A DNA stretch of 38,815 nucleotides from Cryobacterium cryoconiti (lineage in GTDB: Bacteria > Actinomycetota > Actinomycetes > Actinomycetales > Microbacteriaceae): NCBI RefSeq assembly GCF_004403065.1, contig NZ_SOHA01000004.1, positions 1-38,815 of the forward strand, in the 5' to 3' direction. The stretch's first letter is position 1. Each line of letters opens with the position of its first letter. Both the position numbers and the translations under genes were made by a program. Shown piece after piece: positions 1 to 10,446 of this stretch. Below the pieces are notes generated by a model. It made no database searches and was not told the origin of the DNA. It saw only the letters and a list, made by a program, of their open reading frames with translations.

Positions 1-2
1 CC

Positions 3-497
3 CCGGCACCCGCTCCCGCGGCGCCGGCCCCGGCAGCACCGGCAGCCGCGTCCCCCGCCCCTGCAGCTCCCGCTGCGCCCGCCCCTCGGGCGCCGGCTGC
101 ACCTGCTGCACCGAGCGCCAGTGCGGTCGACACGGCCCTGTCGTTCGCCACCCAGCAGCTCGGCGATCGGTATGTGCTGGGCGGCTCCGGGCCGAACCAG
201 TGGGACTGTTCCGGGCTGACCAAGGCCGCCTACGCGGCGGCGGGCATCTACATCGGGTCGCATTCGGCCACCAACCAGTACCGCACCATGGCCAACCAGG
301 GTCGGCTGGTGCCCTTCAGCCAGGCGCAGCGTGGCGACCTCGTCTTCTGGGGTGGCGGCGGCGACTACTACCACGTGGCGCTCTACGTGGGCGGCGGCAA
401 GATCCTCGAGGCCCCGAACCCGTCCGCGCCCGTGCGCATCCACAGCATCTGGTCTGCCGGAGACGTTGCGCCCTACGTGGGTCGCCCCTCCGGCTGA
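3..497 (+). CDS. NlpC/P60 family cell-wall peptidase, C-terminal part (5' end outside window)
   Basis: The open frame runs in from the left edge without a start, so the gene is partial. The first ~40 codons are almost only Ala and Pro, a low-complexity linker typical of secreted cell-wall proteins. The NlpC/P60 domain follows, from roughly the codons for ALSFATQQLGDRYVLGG to the stop. The catalytic Cys sits in the WDCSGL motif, the catalytic His in YYHVALYVG, and the third polar position is probably the Asn in LEAPNP. This family hydrolyses peptide-stem bonds in peptidoglycan (gamma-D-Glu to diamino acid in characterised members), outside the membrane. The missing N-terminus presumably carries a signal peptide and perhaps LysM or coiled-coil segments; none of that is visible. 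It converges on ppa with a terminator between. Family confident, exact bond specificity not. Confidence 0.9.
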   Translation, partial: PAPAPAAPAPAAPAAASPAPAAPAAPAPRAPAAPAAPSASAVDTALSFATQQLGDRYVLGGSGPNQWDCSGLTKAAYAAAGIYIGSHSATNQYRTMANQGRLVPFSQAQRGDLVFWGGGGDYYHVALYVGGGKILEAPNPSAPVRIHSIWSAGDVAPYVGRPSG

Positions 498-519
498 CCT
501 CGGTCTGCGAAATCGGTCG

Positions 520-578
520 CCGAGCGGTGAGAAAAGCCCCTTCCCGGACTCCGGGAAGGGGCTTTTCTCACGGCTCGG
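520..578. terminator. Very strong bidirectional intrinsic terminator
   Basis: A perfect 20-bp inverted repeat (528-547 with 551-570) encloses a 3-base loop. It extends outward to 27-28 bp per arm with one mismatch (520-527 with 571-578). The stem has an A-run on the left arm and a T-run on the right, so it can act in both directions. It lies between the convergent NlpC/P60 gene and ppa. Confidence 0.9.
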
Positions 579-612
579 CGATGTGGATCGCCGGACCGGG
601 GGGTGAGAGAGC

Positions 613-1104
613 CTAGTGGCCCTCCTCCGCCAGTTTCGTGATGCCGTCACGCACGATCTGGTCGGCCTCAGCGGCGTCGCCCCAGCCCTCGGTCTTGACC
701 CACTTGCCGGGTTCGAGGTCTTTGTAGTGCTCGAAGAAGTGCTCGATCTCCTTGCGGGTGTACTCCGGGATGTCGGTGACGTCCTGGATGTAGTCCCAGC
801 GCGGGTCGCCCGCGGGAACGGCGATGACCTTGGCGTCTGAGCCGCCGTCATCCGTCATGTTGAACACGCCGACCGGGCGGACCGACAGGCCGACACCGGG
901 GAACAGCGGGAATTCGATCAGGACGAGCACGTCGACGGGATCACCGTCGAGCCCGAGGGTGTTCTCGAAGAAGCCGTAGTCGGTCGGGTATACGAAACTC
1001 GTGTAGAGCACCCGGTCCAGGTACACCCGCCCGGTCTCGTGATCGACTTCGTACTTGTTGCGGCTCCCGCGAGGGATTTCAATTACTGCGTCGTATGCGG
1101 CCAT
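613..1104 (-). CDS. ppa: Inorganic pyrophosphatase (soluble, family I)
   Basis: Hydrolyses PPi to two phosphates in the cytoplasm, pulling biosynthetic reactions such as tRNA charging and polymerisation forward. The 163 residues match the usual bacterial family I length. The signature DGDPVDVLV (about residues 53-61) carries the metal-binding aspartates, preceded by YPTDYGF. The N-terminal region has the [12 protein letters not shown] segment with active-site Lys and Glu. The ATG start has a GGGAGA Shine-Dalgarno about 10 bases upstream. It is divergent from tilS with a 45-bp gap and convergent with the NlpC/P60 gene. Identification is secure. Confidence 0.97.
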   Translation of the reverse strand: MAAYDAVIEIPRGSRNKYEVDHETGRVYLDRVLYTSFVYPTDYGFFENTLGLDGDPVDVLVLIEFPLFPGVGLSVRPVGVFNMTDDGGSDAKVIAVPAGDPRWDYIQDVTDIPEYTRKEIEHFFEHYKDLEPGKWVKTEGWGDAAEADQIVRDGITKLAEEGH

Positions 1105-1149
1105 GGCCTGGTCTCTCCCTTGTTCACAGTCTGCGGATAACGTTACTGG

Positions 1150-2244
1150 ATGGAGTCACCACGCCGCCCGAGGTTAACCCCGGCCATTGCCGATGTGCGC
1201 CGGCACGTGCGTGCCCTGCTGCCCGGGGCAGGACCGCTCACGCCCGGCGTGCAGCCGGGCGTGCTGGTACTCGTCGGTCTCAGTGGGGGAGCGGACTCGC
1301 TCGCCCTGGCTGCCGCCACGGCTTTCGAGGCGCCGCGCGCCGGGCTCCGCGCCGGGGCGGTCATCGTCGACCACGCGCTGCAGGACGGCTCGGCGCGGGT
1401 CGCGGCCGAGGCGGCCCGGCAAGCGGCCGAGCTCGGCCTCGACCCGGTGCTGGTGCTGCGCGTCACGGTTGAGCACGGCACGGATGCCGGCGGTCCGGAG
1501 GCCTCCGCCCGCACCGCCCGCTATGCCGCCTTCGACCGGGCGCAGAGCGAAACCGGCGCGAGCCACATCCTGCTCGGTCACACCCTTGACGACCAGGCCG
1601 AGACCGTGCTGCTCGGCCTCGCCCGAGGATCGGGGCCCACGAGCCTGCAGGGCATGTCGCCGGCCGGGGGGCCGATCCTGCGGCCGTTGCTGGGCATCCG
1701 TCGCTCCCAGACCCGGCAGTTCTGCGTCGACGTAGGCCTGCACCCGTGGCAGGACCCGCACAACGACGACCCGCGATTCGCCCGGGTGCGGGTGCGCCAG
1801 ACCGTGCTGCCCGTGCTCGAGCGGGAGCTCGGCCCGGGCGTCGCCGACGCGCTCGTGCGCACGGCCGCGCAGCTGCGGGAGGACTCGAGCGCCCTCGACG
1901 ACCTGGCCCGAGACCTGAGTGAGCAGCTCACCGAGCACCTCCATGATCACCGGGGCGAACCTGCGGGACCCGGTATCCGGTTGGAAGCGAACCGGCTCGC
2001 GGGGAAACCGCCCGCGGTGCGTCAACGGATCGTTCGGTTCGCGCTCGAGCGCGAGTTCGGGGTGACCCTGGAACGGGTGCACACGCTCGCGGTGCTGCGA
2101 CTGGTCAGCGACTGGCACGGGCAGAAGCCGCTCGACCTGCCAGGCGTTAGAGTTGTACGGCAGGACGGCTGGTTGATTTTCACCGCGCCCGGACCTGCCC
2201 CGAGCAAAGGACCCTCCCGCTCCCATGGAACCCCGCGACATTGA
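1150..2244 (+). CDS. tilS: tRNA(Ile)-lysidine synthetase
   Basis: Converts the wobble cytidine of the tRNA-Ile CAU anticodon to lysidine using ATP and lysine, so the tRNA reads AUA and is charged with Ile. It is an N-type ATP pyrophosphatase: the PP-loop motif SGGADS is at residues 45-50 and the [15 protein letters not shown] segment is visible at about residues 137-151. At 364 residues it is of the shorter kind, in which the C-terminal domains are reduced. The 3' end overlaps hpt by 20 bases, so the two are probably co-transcribed. tilS-hpt-ftsH is a common gene order in Gram-positive bacteria and supports the call. No convincing promoter was found in the 45-bp gap to ppa. Confidence 0.95.
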   Translation: MESPRRPRLTPAIADVRRHVRALLPGAGPLTPGVQPGVLVLVGLSGGADSLALAAATAFEAPRAGLRAGAVIVDHALQDGSARVAAEAARQAAELGLDPVLVLRVTVEHGTDAGGPEASARTARYAAFDRAQSETGASHILLGHTLDDQAETVLLGLARGSGPTSLQGMSPAGGPILRPLLGIRRSQTRQFCVDVGLHPWQDPHNDDPRFARVRVRQTVLPVLERELGPGVADALVRTAAQLREDSSALDDLARDLSEQLTEHLHDHRGEPAGPGIRLEANRLAGKPPAVRQRIVRFALEREFGVTLERVHTLAVLRLVSDWHGQKPLDLPGVRVVRQDGWLIFTAPGPAPSKGPSRSHGTPRH

Positions 2245-2776
2245 AGGCGACCTCACCGAGATTCTGATCGAGGAGGAGCAGATCCGCACCCGGCTCGCCG
2301 AGCTGTGCCGCCTGATCGAGGCAGACTACGCCGGCAAGGACCTGCTCCTGGTGGGCGTGCTCAAGGGCGCGGTCATGGTCATGGCCGATCTGGCGCGAGA
2401 GCTCGTGCACCCGATCACGATGGACTGGATGGCGGTCAGCTCCTACGGCTCCGGCACGCAGTCCAGTGGTGTCGTGCGCATCCTGAAGGACCTCGACACC
2501 GACCTGCACGGCCGCAACGTGCTCATCGTCGAGGACATCATCGATTCCGGCCTGACCCTCTCCTGGCTCCTGTCGAACCTGAAGTCGCGCGGGCCGGAAT
2601 CCGTTGAAATCTGCGCCCTGCTCCGCAAGCCGGATGCCGCGCGCGTCGACATCGACGTGAAGTACCTCGGTTTCGACATCCCGAACCAGTTCGTGGTCGG
2701 CTACGGCCTCGACTTCGACGAGCGCTACCGCAACCTGCGCTCGGTCGGCGTGCTCGCCCCGCACATTTACAGCTGA
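2225..2776 (+). CDS. hpt: Hypoxanthine phosphoribosyltransferase
   Basis: Salvages hypoxanthine (and guanine) with PRPP to IMP/GMP in the cytoplasm. The PRPP-binding signature [13 protein letters not shown] lies at residues 99-111, and [14 protein letters not shown] near residues 43-56 matches the family N-terminal loop. The 183-residue length is normal. The start overlaps the end of tilS. An AAAGGA element about 13 bases upstream is a distant Shine-Dalgarno, so coupling to tilS translation is plausible. It is followed after 66 bases by ftsH in the same direction. Confidence 0.96.
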   Translation: MEPRDIEGDLTEILIEEEQIRTRLAELCRLIEADYAGKDLLLVGVLKGAVMVMADLARELVHPITMDWMAVSSYGSGTQSSGVVRILKDLDTDLHGRNVLIVEDIIDSGLTLSWLLSNLKSRGPESVEICALLRKPDAARVDIDVKYLGFDIPNQFVVGYGLDFDERYRNLRSVGVLAPHIYS

Positions 2777-2842
2777 CCTTCGTAGCGCTTTGGGCGAACA
2801 CACGGTCTTCCTGCAGCGGCGTCACGATAACCTGTCACCACG

Positions 2843-4849
<2,007 letters not shown>

Positions 4850-4862
4850 GGCAGGGCACGGG

Positions 4863-5432
4863 GTGGCAGTTGACAGGCCGCGGATCGAAGCCGCGGTCGC
4901 CGAGATCCTCGCCGCGATCGGCGAGGATCCCGCCCGTCCGGGTCTCAAGGGCACGGGGCGCCGGGTGGCCGAGGCCTACGCCGAATTCTTCGCCGGGGTG
5001 CACGTCGACCCCGTCGACCACCTGCGCGACACCATCCCGGTGGGCCCGCACACGGGTGAGCTGGTGCTGCTGCGCGGCGTCGCCTTCCGCTCCGTCTGCG
5101 AACACCACCTGCTGCCCTTCCTCGGCGTCGCCCACCTGGCCTACGTGCCGGGCGAGCGGGTCGTGGGCCTCGGCAAGCTTCCGGCCGTCGTCGACACCGT
5201 CGCCGCCCGGCCACAGCTGCAGGAACGACTGACCGAGGAGATCGCCGAGGCGCTGCAGACCGGTCTTCAACCGCTCGGGGTTCTGGTCGTGCTGGATGCC
5301 GTTCACGGTTGCGTGACCGCCCGCGGGCCGCGCCAGACCGGCAGCTCCACCGTGACCGTGGCCAGCCGAGGCACCCTCTCGGAGCCGCTCATGCGCGCCG
5401 AGATCATGGCCCTGATCGGCTCCGGCCGGTGA
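4863..5432 (+). CDS. folE: GTP cyclohydrolase I
   Basis: Opens GTP to 7,8-dihydroneopterin triphosphate, the first step of folate synthesis. I chose the GTG at 4863 (189 residues, normal for FolE). The frame stays open upstream, but that stretch lies inside ftsH and looks like a shadow. An AGGG element sits about 10 bases before the GTG. The zinc ligands are visible as Cys79 and His82 in SVCEHHLLPF and Cys150 in HGCVTARG, followed by the QTGSSTVT substrate loop. The stop overlaps the start of folP by 4 bases (GTGA). Confidence 0.95.
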   Translation: MAVDRPRIEAAVAEILAAIGEDPARPGLKGTGRRVAEAYAEFFAGVHVDPVDHLRDTIPVGPHTGELVLLRGVAFRSVCEHHLLPFLGVAHLAYVPGERVVGLGKLPAVVDTVAARPQLQERLTEEIAEALQTGLQPLGVLVVLDAVHGCVTARGPRQTGSSTVTVASRGTLSEPLMRAEIMALIGSGR

Positions 5433-6247
5433 AGCGGCCGCAGACCCTGATCATGGGGGTGCTCAACGTCACCCCGGATTCCTTCAGCGACGGCGGCAAG
5501 TGGGCGTCCACGGATGCCGCCATCGGCCACGCCCTCGACCTGTACGCCCAGGGCGCGGATCTGATCGACGTGGGCGGGGAGTCCACGCGCCCGGGCGCCG
5601 GCCGGGTCGCACCCGTCGAGGAGGCATCCCGGGTGATCCCGGTGATCACCGAGCTCGCCCGGCAGGGCCTCACGATCAGTGTCGACACCCTCAACGCGAG
5701 CACGGCGGCCGCGGCCGCCGCCGCCGGGGCCCGCATCATCAACGACGTCTCCGGTGGTCTGGCCGACCCTCTGATGGCATCCGTCGCCGCCCGGAGCGGG
5801 CTGACCTACGTGGCCATGCACTGGCGTGCGCACGCGAAGGAGATGGACGACCTCGCCGTCTACGGCGACGTCGTCGCCGAGGTGCGGGACGAGCTGTCCG
5901 CGCGGGTTGACGCGCTCGCGGCGGCCGGACTGCCGCGGGAACGAGTCGTGCTCGATCCGGGGCTCGGCTTCTCCAAGCTGCCCGAGCACAATTGGGCCCT
6001 GCTGGCCCACCTGGCGGCATTCACGGACCTCGGGCTGCCGGTCATGGTGGGGGCCTCCCGCAAGCGGTTCCTCGCTGTGGCGCTTCCGACCGACGCGCCG
6101 CTCGCCGACCGTGACCTGCCCAGTGCCGTGGTCAGCGTGCTGGCCGCCCAGGCCGGCGCCTGGGCGGTGCGCGTGCACGACGTAGCGGCGACGCGCACGG
6201 CTCTCAACGTGCTGGCGTTGGCGGACTCCGCCAGAATGGGACCATGA
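5429..6247 (+). CDS. folP: Dihydropteroate synthase
   Basis: Joins 6-hydroxymethyl-dihydropterin pyrophosphate to p-aminobenzoate; this enzyme is the sulfonamide target. I placed the start at the GTG at 5429, overlapping the folE stop as GTGA, because family homology begins there with LIMGVLNVTPDSFSDGG. The longer upstream frame runs inside folE. Other family motifs are DVGGESTRPGAG (48-59), INDVSGG and DPGLGFSK (about 176-183), and a C-terminal GASRKRF. The 272 residues are typical. It ends in an ATGA overlap with folB. Confidence 0.95.
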   Translation: MKRPQTLIMGVLNVTPDSFSDGGKWASTDAAIGHALDLYAQGADLIDVGGESTRPGAGRVAPVEEASRVIPVITELARQGLTISVDTLNASTAAAAAAAGARIINDVSGGLADPLMASVAARSGLTYVAMHWRAHAKEMDDLAVYGDVVAEVRDELSARVDALAAAGLPRERVVLDPGLGFSKLPEHNWALLAHLAAFTDLGLPVMVGASRKRFLAVALPTDAPLADRDLPSAVVSVLAAQAGAWAVRVHDVAATRTALNVLALADSARMGP

Positions 6248-6609
6248 GAAGCGACTCGATCACGCTCACCGGCCTGCGCGTCAACGCCCATCACGGCGTC
6301 TACGACTTCGAGCGGGAGAACGGTCAGGACTTCGTGATCGACGTCACGGTCTGGCTCGACCTGCAGCGCGCCGCCGCGAGCGATGACGTCGCCCAGACCA
6401 TCCACTACGGCGAGCTCGCCGTCGAGGTGACGGATGCCGCCCGGCACAACCCGGTCGACCTGATCGAAACCGTGGCCGAGCGCATCGCCGCCGTGGTGCT
6501 CGCGCACGACGCGGCCGAGAAGGTGCAGGTGACCGTGCACAAGCCGCAGGCGCCGATCTCCGTGCCGTTCACGGATGTCGCGGTGCAGATCGTGCGGACG
6601 CGCGCATGA
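6244..6609 (+). CDS. folB: Dihydroneopterin aldolase
   Basis: Cleaves 7,8-dihydroneopterin to 6-hydroxymethyl-dihydropterin and glycolaldehyde. The 121-residue protein has the family pattern AHHGVYDFERENGQDFVIDV at the N-terminus, with the conserved Glu at 23. The catalytic Lys is at 100 in HKPQAPI. It overlaps folP upstream and folK downstream by 4 bases each (ATGA), a typical translationally coupled arrangement. The neighbours make the assignment secure against the related 7,8-dihydroneopterin triphosphate epimerase. Confidence 0.95.
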   Translation: MRSDSITLTGLRVNAHHGVYDFERENGQDFVIDVTVWLDLQRAAASDDVAQTIHYGELAVEVTDAARHNPVDLIETVAERIAAVVLAHDAAEKVQVTVHKPQAPISVPFTDVAVQIVRTRA

Positions 6610-7136
6610 CCAGCCCGACCCCTCAGCCGGCGGTGCTCGCCCTCGGCAGCAACCTCGGCGACCGCCTGGTCATCCTGGCCGCGGCGATCACCGCGCTGGA
6701 GCAGGTACCCGGGCTGGAACTGACCGGGGTCTCCCCGGTCTACGAGTCCGCCGCGGTGAAGCTCGGCGGCGTCGACGACGACGCGCCCCGGTATCTGAAC
6801 CTGGTGGTGGGCATCCGGTACACCGGCGACCCGCACACCCTGCTCGCTGCGGTGAACGCCATCGAGAACGAGCACGGCCGGGTGCGCGCCGAGCGCTGGG
6901 GCGACCGCACGCTCGACATCGACATCGTGGTGTTCGGCGGGCTCGAACTGCACGATGCCCGCCTCGACGTGCCGCATCCGAGGGCCTTCGAGCGCGACTT
7001 CGTGCTCGCGCCCTGGCTGGACCTCGACCCGGAGGCCGTGCTGCCGGGCCGAGGCACCGTGCGCGCGCTGCTCGCGGCGATCGGCAGCACGGTGTCGCCG
7101 CACCCGGTTGCGCTGAGTCTGGGTGGCAGTCGGTGA
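6606..7136 (+). CDS. folK: 2-amino-4-hydroxy-6-hydroxymethyldihydropteridine pyrophosphokinase
   Basis: Transfers pyrophosphate from ATP to 6-hydroxymethyl-dihydropterin, giving the substrate of FolP. The 176-residue protein shows LALGSNLGDR near the N-terminus, the metal-binding pair in RWGDRTLDIDIV (about residues 97-108), and VPHPRAFERDFVLAPW. The start overlaps folB (ATGA) and the stop overlaps the next gene (GTGA). folE-folP-folB-folK here covers four consecutive enzymes needed around dihydropteroate. The p-aminobenzoate and dihydrofolate steps are not in the window. Confidence 0.96.
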   Translation: MTSPTPQPAVLALGSNLGDRLVILAAAITALEQVPGLELTGVSPVYESAAVKLGGVDDDAPRYLNLVVGIRYTGDPHTLLAAVNAIENEHGRVRAERWGDRTLDIDIVVFGGLELHDARLDVPHPRAFERDFVLAPWLDLDPEAVLPGRGTVRALLAAIGSTVSPHPVALSLGGSR

Positions 7137-7603
7137 AACGCACGCAGCCGACCCCCGTGATCGCGCTGGGCCTGCTCGGTCTGGTCATCGGCTTCCTGCT
7201 CGAAGTGACCGCTGTCGCCGGCGGCTCGGCGATGATCCTGCCGCCGGTCACCCTGCCGATCGCCCTGGTCGCCATCGGCGTCGGCGTGCTGCTGCTGGCC
7301 CGGCCGATCCGTCAGGCCACCCGCGGCACCGCACGGAGGCACGTCAACCCGTTCCTGGCCATGCGGGTGGCGCTGCTGGCGAAGGCGTCGGCGCTCAGCG
7401 GCGCGCTCGTGCTGGGCGGCGGGCTCGGGATCGTGCTCTACATCCTGACCCGGTCGGTCACACCGGCGGTAACATCGTTATGGCCTGCACTCGGGACGGC
7501 GGTGGGTGCCGCGATCCTGCTGACACTGGGGCTGGTGGCCGAGCATTTCTGCACGCTGCCCCCGGATGACGACGATAAAGAGCAGGGAGAAGTGCGTGCC
7601 TGA
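7133..7603 (+). CDS. DUF3180 family membrane protein
   Basis: Predicted 156-residue integral membrane protein with about four hydrophobic segments: near residues 10-30, 36-55, 78-103 and 112-132. The tail is short and acidic (PDDDDKEQGE). I chose the GTG at 7133, which overlaps the folK stop as GTGA. The alternative upstream frame lies wholly within folK. The position directly after folK is the standard actinobacterial place for DUF3180 proteins, which is the main reason for the family call. No function is known. Its stop overlaps the next start by 8 bases. Confidence 0.85.
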   Translation: MKRTQPTPVIALGLLGLVIGFLLEVTAVAGGSAMILPPVTLPIALVAIGVGVLLLARPIRQATRGTARRHVNPFLAMRVALLAKASALSGALVLGGGLGIVLYILTRSVTPAVTSLWPALGTAVGAAILLTLGLVAEHFCTLPPDDDDKEQGEVRA

Positions 7604-8093
7604 CACCGCCGAGCGACTGGACCTTTCCAACGTGGGCGAATGGAAGCGCGTCTCGCCGCGTTACGTCGTGGTCGAAACCGTCGGCACGATCGTCTTCGGG
7701 CTGGTGCTCACCGGTGCCGCCGCCGCGCTGTGGCTGCTGGCCAACGTGCAGTGGGCTCTCTACGTGATGGGGGCGATCGTCGTGATCACCGCCGCCACGG
7801 TCGCCTTCGAACCCCGCCGGGTACGGGCCATCGGTTACCAGCTGCGGCAGGACGACCTGCTCTTCCGCCGCGGCATCATGTTCACCCGGTTCGTGTCCGT
7901 TCCCTACGGCCGCATGCAGCTGGTCGACATCACGCGCGGTCCGATCGCGCGGTGGCTGGGGCTGGCCGACCTCAAATTCGTGACCGCCGCGGCCTCGTCC
8001 GGTGTACTCATCCCCGGACTCGCCGAAGCCGACGCGGAGAGCCTGCGCGACCGGCTGGTAGAGCTGGCCGAGAGCCGTCGGGCCGGACTGTGA
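7596..8093 (+). CDS. PH domain-containing membrane protein (bPH_2 / YdbS-like)
   Basis: A 165-residue protein with two adjacent membrane segments (about residues 22-42 and 46-64), then a bacterial pleckstrin-homology-like domain. That domain holds YQLRQDDLLFRRGIMFTRFVSVPYGRMQLVDITRGPIARWLGL, the YdbS-type pattern. I prefer the GTG at 7596 over an in-frame ATG at 7566. The GTG has AGGGAGA about 5 bases upstream and the ATG lies well inside the preceding gene. It overlaps the next gene by 4 bases (GTGA). Paired YdbS/YdbT-like proteins are widespread, and roles in membrane or secreted-peptide resistance have been described for Bacillus members. The role here is unknown. Confidence 0.88.
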   Translation: MPDTAERLDLSNVGEWKRVSPRYVVVETVGTIVFGLVLTGAAAALWLLANVQWALYVMGAIVVITAATVAFEPRRVRAIGYQLRQDDLLFRRGIMFTRFVSVPYGRMQLVDITRGPIARWLGLADLKFVTAAASSGVLIPGLAEADAESLRDRLVELAESRRAGL

Positions 8094-9682
8094 CCACGCT
8101 CGCCGACGGGGAATGGCATCGGCTGCACCCGGCCAGCCCCCTGTTGCGCGGCGGGATCTTCATCGTCGCGGTGCTCGGCTTCATCATCACCAACCTGCGC
8201 GAGCGGTTCGTCGAGGTGTTCTTCGGGGTGCCGCGTTACGGCGGGGACCCGGTCGACGAGATCCTCGAGCGCGGCGCCGTCGGCTGGGCGCTGCTCGCCG
8301 TCGCCGTCGTTCTCCTGCTGATCCTTGCCGTGTTCTACCTCTCCTGGCGCATGCACACCTTCCGGGTCACCGCGGAGGTCGTAGAGGTGCGCAGCGGGAT
8401 GCTGTTCCGCAGCAACCGCCGGGCCCGGGTCGACCGCATCCAGGGTGTGAACATCGTGCGCCCGCTCATCCCACGCCTGTTCGGCGCCGCCAAGCTCGAG
8501 GTCAGCGTGGCCGGCCAGGATGCCAACGTGCAACTGGCCTACCTCGGATCGTCCCTGGCCGACCAACTGCGCCGCGACATCCTTCGCCTGGCATCCGGAC
8601 TGCGGCAGCCGGCACCGACGCCCCCGACCGCTGCGACCGACCCGGACGGCGCCCTGACCCCGGACGCAGCCCTGGCCCCGAACGGTCTCGTGCTCGCACC
8701 CGCCGCCGGTGCCTCCTTCTCTCCGGCAACCGCCGTCGCCGACCGGGCGCGGGATTTCTTCGCGCCCGAGCTGGACCCCGACGCTGCCCCGCCGGAATCG
8801 GTGGTGCGCATTCCGCCCGGCCGGCTGATCGGATCCGTCATTCTCAGTGGGTTCACGGTCTTCGTCGTGCTCGCCGGAATCGCGATGATCGTCAGTGTGA
8901 TCGCCGGCGTCAGCGACTGGTTGCTCGTGGCCTTCATCCCCACCCTGATCGCCAGCGTCAGTTTCTACTTCACCCGTGTGACCAAGTCGCTGCGGTACAG
9001 CATCGCCGGCACGCCCGATGGGGTGCGGGTGGGCTTCGGTCTGCTCACCACGAGCAATGAAACCCTGCCTCCGGGCCGGATCCACGCGATCGGCGTCTCG
9101 CAGCCGCTCCTGTGGCGTCCGTCCGGCTGGTGGCAGGTGCGCATCAACACGGCCGGCCACTCCAGCACCAAGGGTGCCGCCGGCGAAGCCAACACCACCA
9201 TCCTCCCGGTGGGCACGCTCGCCGACGTCGCCCGGGTGCTCGAGCTGATCCTGCCCGGATTCGACTCGGAGGAACAGCAGGCCCTGATCGAACGGGGCCT
9301 CCGCTCGAAGGGCGGCATCGACGGCTTCACGAACGCGCCGCGCCGGGCGGCCTGGCTGCATCCGTTCTCGTGGCGCCGCACCGGCTACACCGTCTCGAAC
9401 GGCATCGCCCTGCTTCGCCGCGGAGTGATCTCGCGCGAGCTGGTGCTGGTGCCGCTGGCCCGGTTGCAGAGTGTCGCCATCTCGCAGGGCCCACTGACCC
9501 GGATGCTCCGCCTCGCCTCCGCCCGGCTGCACACCGTCGCCGGGCCGGTCTCCGCCGACCTCGGGGTGGTGGACGCCGCCGAGGCCCCGGTGCTCTTCGA
9601 CCGGATCTCGTCCGGGGCCATCTCGTCGGCCCGGGCGGACACAAGCCACCACTGGAACCAACCTGACGGAGTGACGGAATGA
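8090..9682 (+). CDS. PH domain-containing membrane protein (YdbT-like, repeated bPH_2 domains)
   Basis: A 530-residue membrane protein starting at the GTG at 8090, which overlaps the previous stop. Hydrophobic pairs lie near residues 20-38 with 60-83, and 245-270 with 275-295. Bacterial PH-like repeats follow each pair. The first is visible at FRVTAEVVEVRSGMLFRSNRRARVDRIQGVNIVRP, the second around RYSIAGTPDGVRVGFGLL, the third near YTVSNGIALLRRGVISRELVLVPLARLQSVAISQGPL. An Ala/Pro-rich spacer (about 175-230) separates the first repeat from the second membrane pair. It is the larger partner of the preceding small PH protein. Function unknown. The start of the next gene overlaps its stop (ATGA). 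Confidence 0.87.
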   Translation: MTTLADGEWHRLHPASPLLRGGIFIVAVLGFIITNLRERFVEVFFGVPRYGGDPVDEILERGAVGWALLAVAVVLLLILAVFYLSWRMHTFRVTAEVVEVRSGMLFRSNRRARVDRIQGVNIVRPLIPRLFGAAKLEVSVAGQDANVQLAYLGSSLADQLRRDILRLASGLRQPAPTPPTAATDPDGALTPDAALAPNGLVLAPAAGASFSPATAVADRARDFFAPELDPDAAPPESVVRIPPGRLIGSVILSGFTVFVVLAGIAMIVSVIAGVSDWLLVAFIPTLIASVSFYFTRVTKSLRYSIAGTPDGVRVGFGLLTTSNETLPPGRIHAIGVSQPLLWRPSGWWQVRINTAGHSSTKGAAGEANTTILPVGTLADVARVLELILPGFDSEEQQALIERGLRSKGGIDGFTNAPRRAAWLHPFSWRRTGYTVSNGIALLRRGVISRELVLVPLARLQSVAISQGPLTRMLRLASARLHTVAGPVSADLGVVDAAEAPVLFDRISSGAISSARADTSHHWNQPDGVTE

Positions 9683-10446
9683 CGCAGCGCCCCGGACGTC
9701 TCGGAATCGGCATCATCGGTGCCGGCCGGGTCGGTCCCATCCTCGGTGCCGCCCTCGCAGGTGCCGGCCACGCGATCGTCGGGATCTCCGCCATCTCGCA
9801 GTCCAGCCGTGACCGGGCCGAGGCGATCCTGCCTCAGGTGCCCATCCTCACCGTTCCCGAGATCGTCGAGCGCAGCGAGCTGGTCATCATCGCTGTTCCT
9901 GACGCGCAGCTCGAGAGCCTCGTGAGCGGGCTCGCAGCCACCGGAACCTGGCAGGCCGGGCAGCTCGTGCTGCACACCTCGGCTCGATACGGCACGGCGG
10001 TGCTCGCACCGGCACAGGCCGGCGGCGCGATCCCGCTGGCCATCCACCCGGCCATGAGTTTCACGGGCACCAGCATCGACCTGGCCCGCCTCGCCGACAG
10101 CTACTTCGCGGTGACGGCGCCAACACCGGTGCTGCCGATCGGGCAGGCTCTCGTCGTGGAGATGGGCGGTGAGCCCGTGATCGTCGCGGAGGCCGACCGG
10201 GCCGGCTACGCCGAAGCCGTGGAGACCGCCACGGCGTTCTCCACGTCGATCGTGGAGCAGGCCACGGGACTGCTGGCGGGCATCGGTATCGAGCATCCGG
10301 GAGCGGTGATCGCGCCACTGATGCGCTCCGCCATGGAGAACGCGCTGGCCCGCACCAGTCCCGACCGCCTCGACCTCTCGCAGCTCGACGCGCTCGACCC
10401 GCTCGACACCCGCGAGCCGCGCGACCAGGACGATTTCGACGAATGA
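9679..10446 (+). CDS. Rossmann-fold / DUF2520 protein (putative NAD(P)-dependent oxidoreductase)
   Basis: A 255-residue protein with an N-terminal dinucleotide-binding motif GIIGAGRVGPILGAALAGAG (about residues 10-29). Next come SELVIIAVPDAQLESLV, typical of the second half of a Rossmann fold, and a helical C-terminal DUF2520-type domain with HPAMSFTGT. The family resembles ketopantoate reductase and pyrroline-5-carboxylate reductase in architecture. It regularly sits next to panC in actinobacteria, as it does here, overlapping panC's possible start by 4 bases. A part in pantothenate synthesis is suggested by context only, and the reaction is unproven. The last ~25 residues are acidic and low-complexity. 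Confidence 0.85.
   Translation: MTQRPGRLGIGIIGAGRVGPILGAALAGAGHAIVGISAISQSSRDRAEAILPQVPILTVPEIVERSELVIIAVPDAQLESLVSGLAATGTWQAGQLVLHTSARYGTAVLAPAQAGGAIPLAIHPAMSFTGTSIDLARLADSYFAVTAPTPVLPIGQALVVEMGGEPVIVAEADRAGYAEAVETATAFSTSIVEQATGLLAGIGIEHPGAVIAPLMRSAMENALARTSPDRLDLSQLDALDPLDTREPRDQDDFDE

Noticed and set aside
1120..1147. TTGTTC / GTTACT promoter for tilS
   Set aside because: The -10 would abut the ATG and leave no room for a transcription start.
7904..9661. 585-residue frame antisense to the PH-domain protein
   Set aside because: No domain; opposite strand has bPH_2 repeats and coupled starts.
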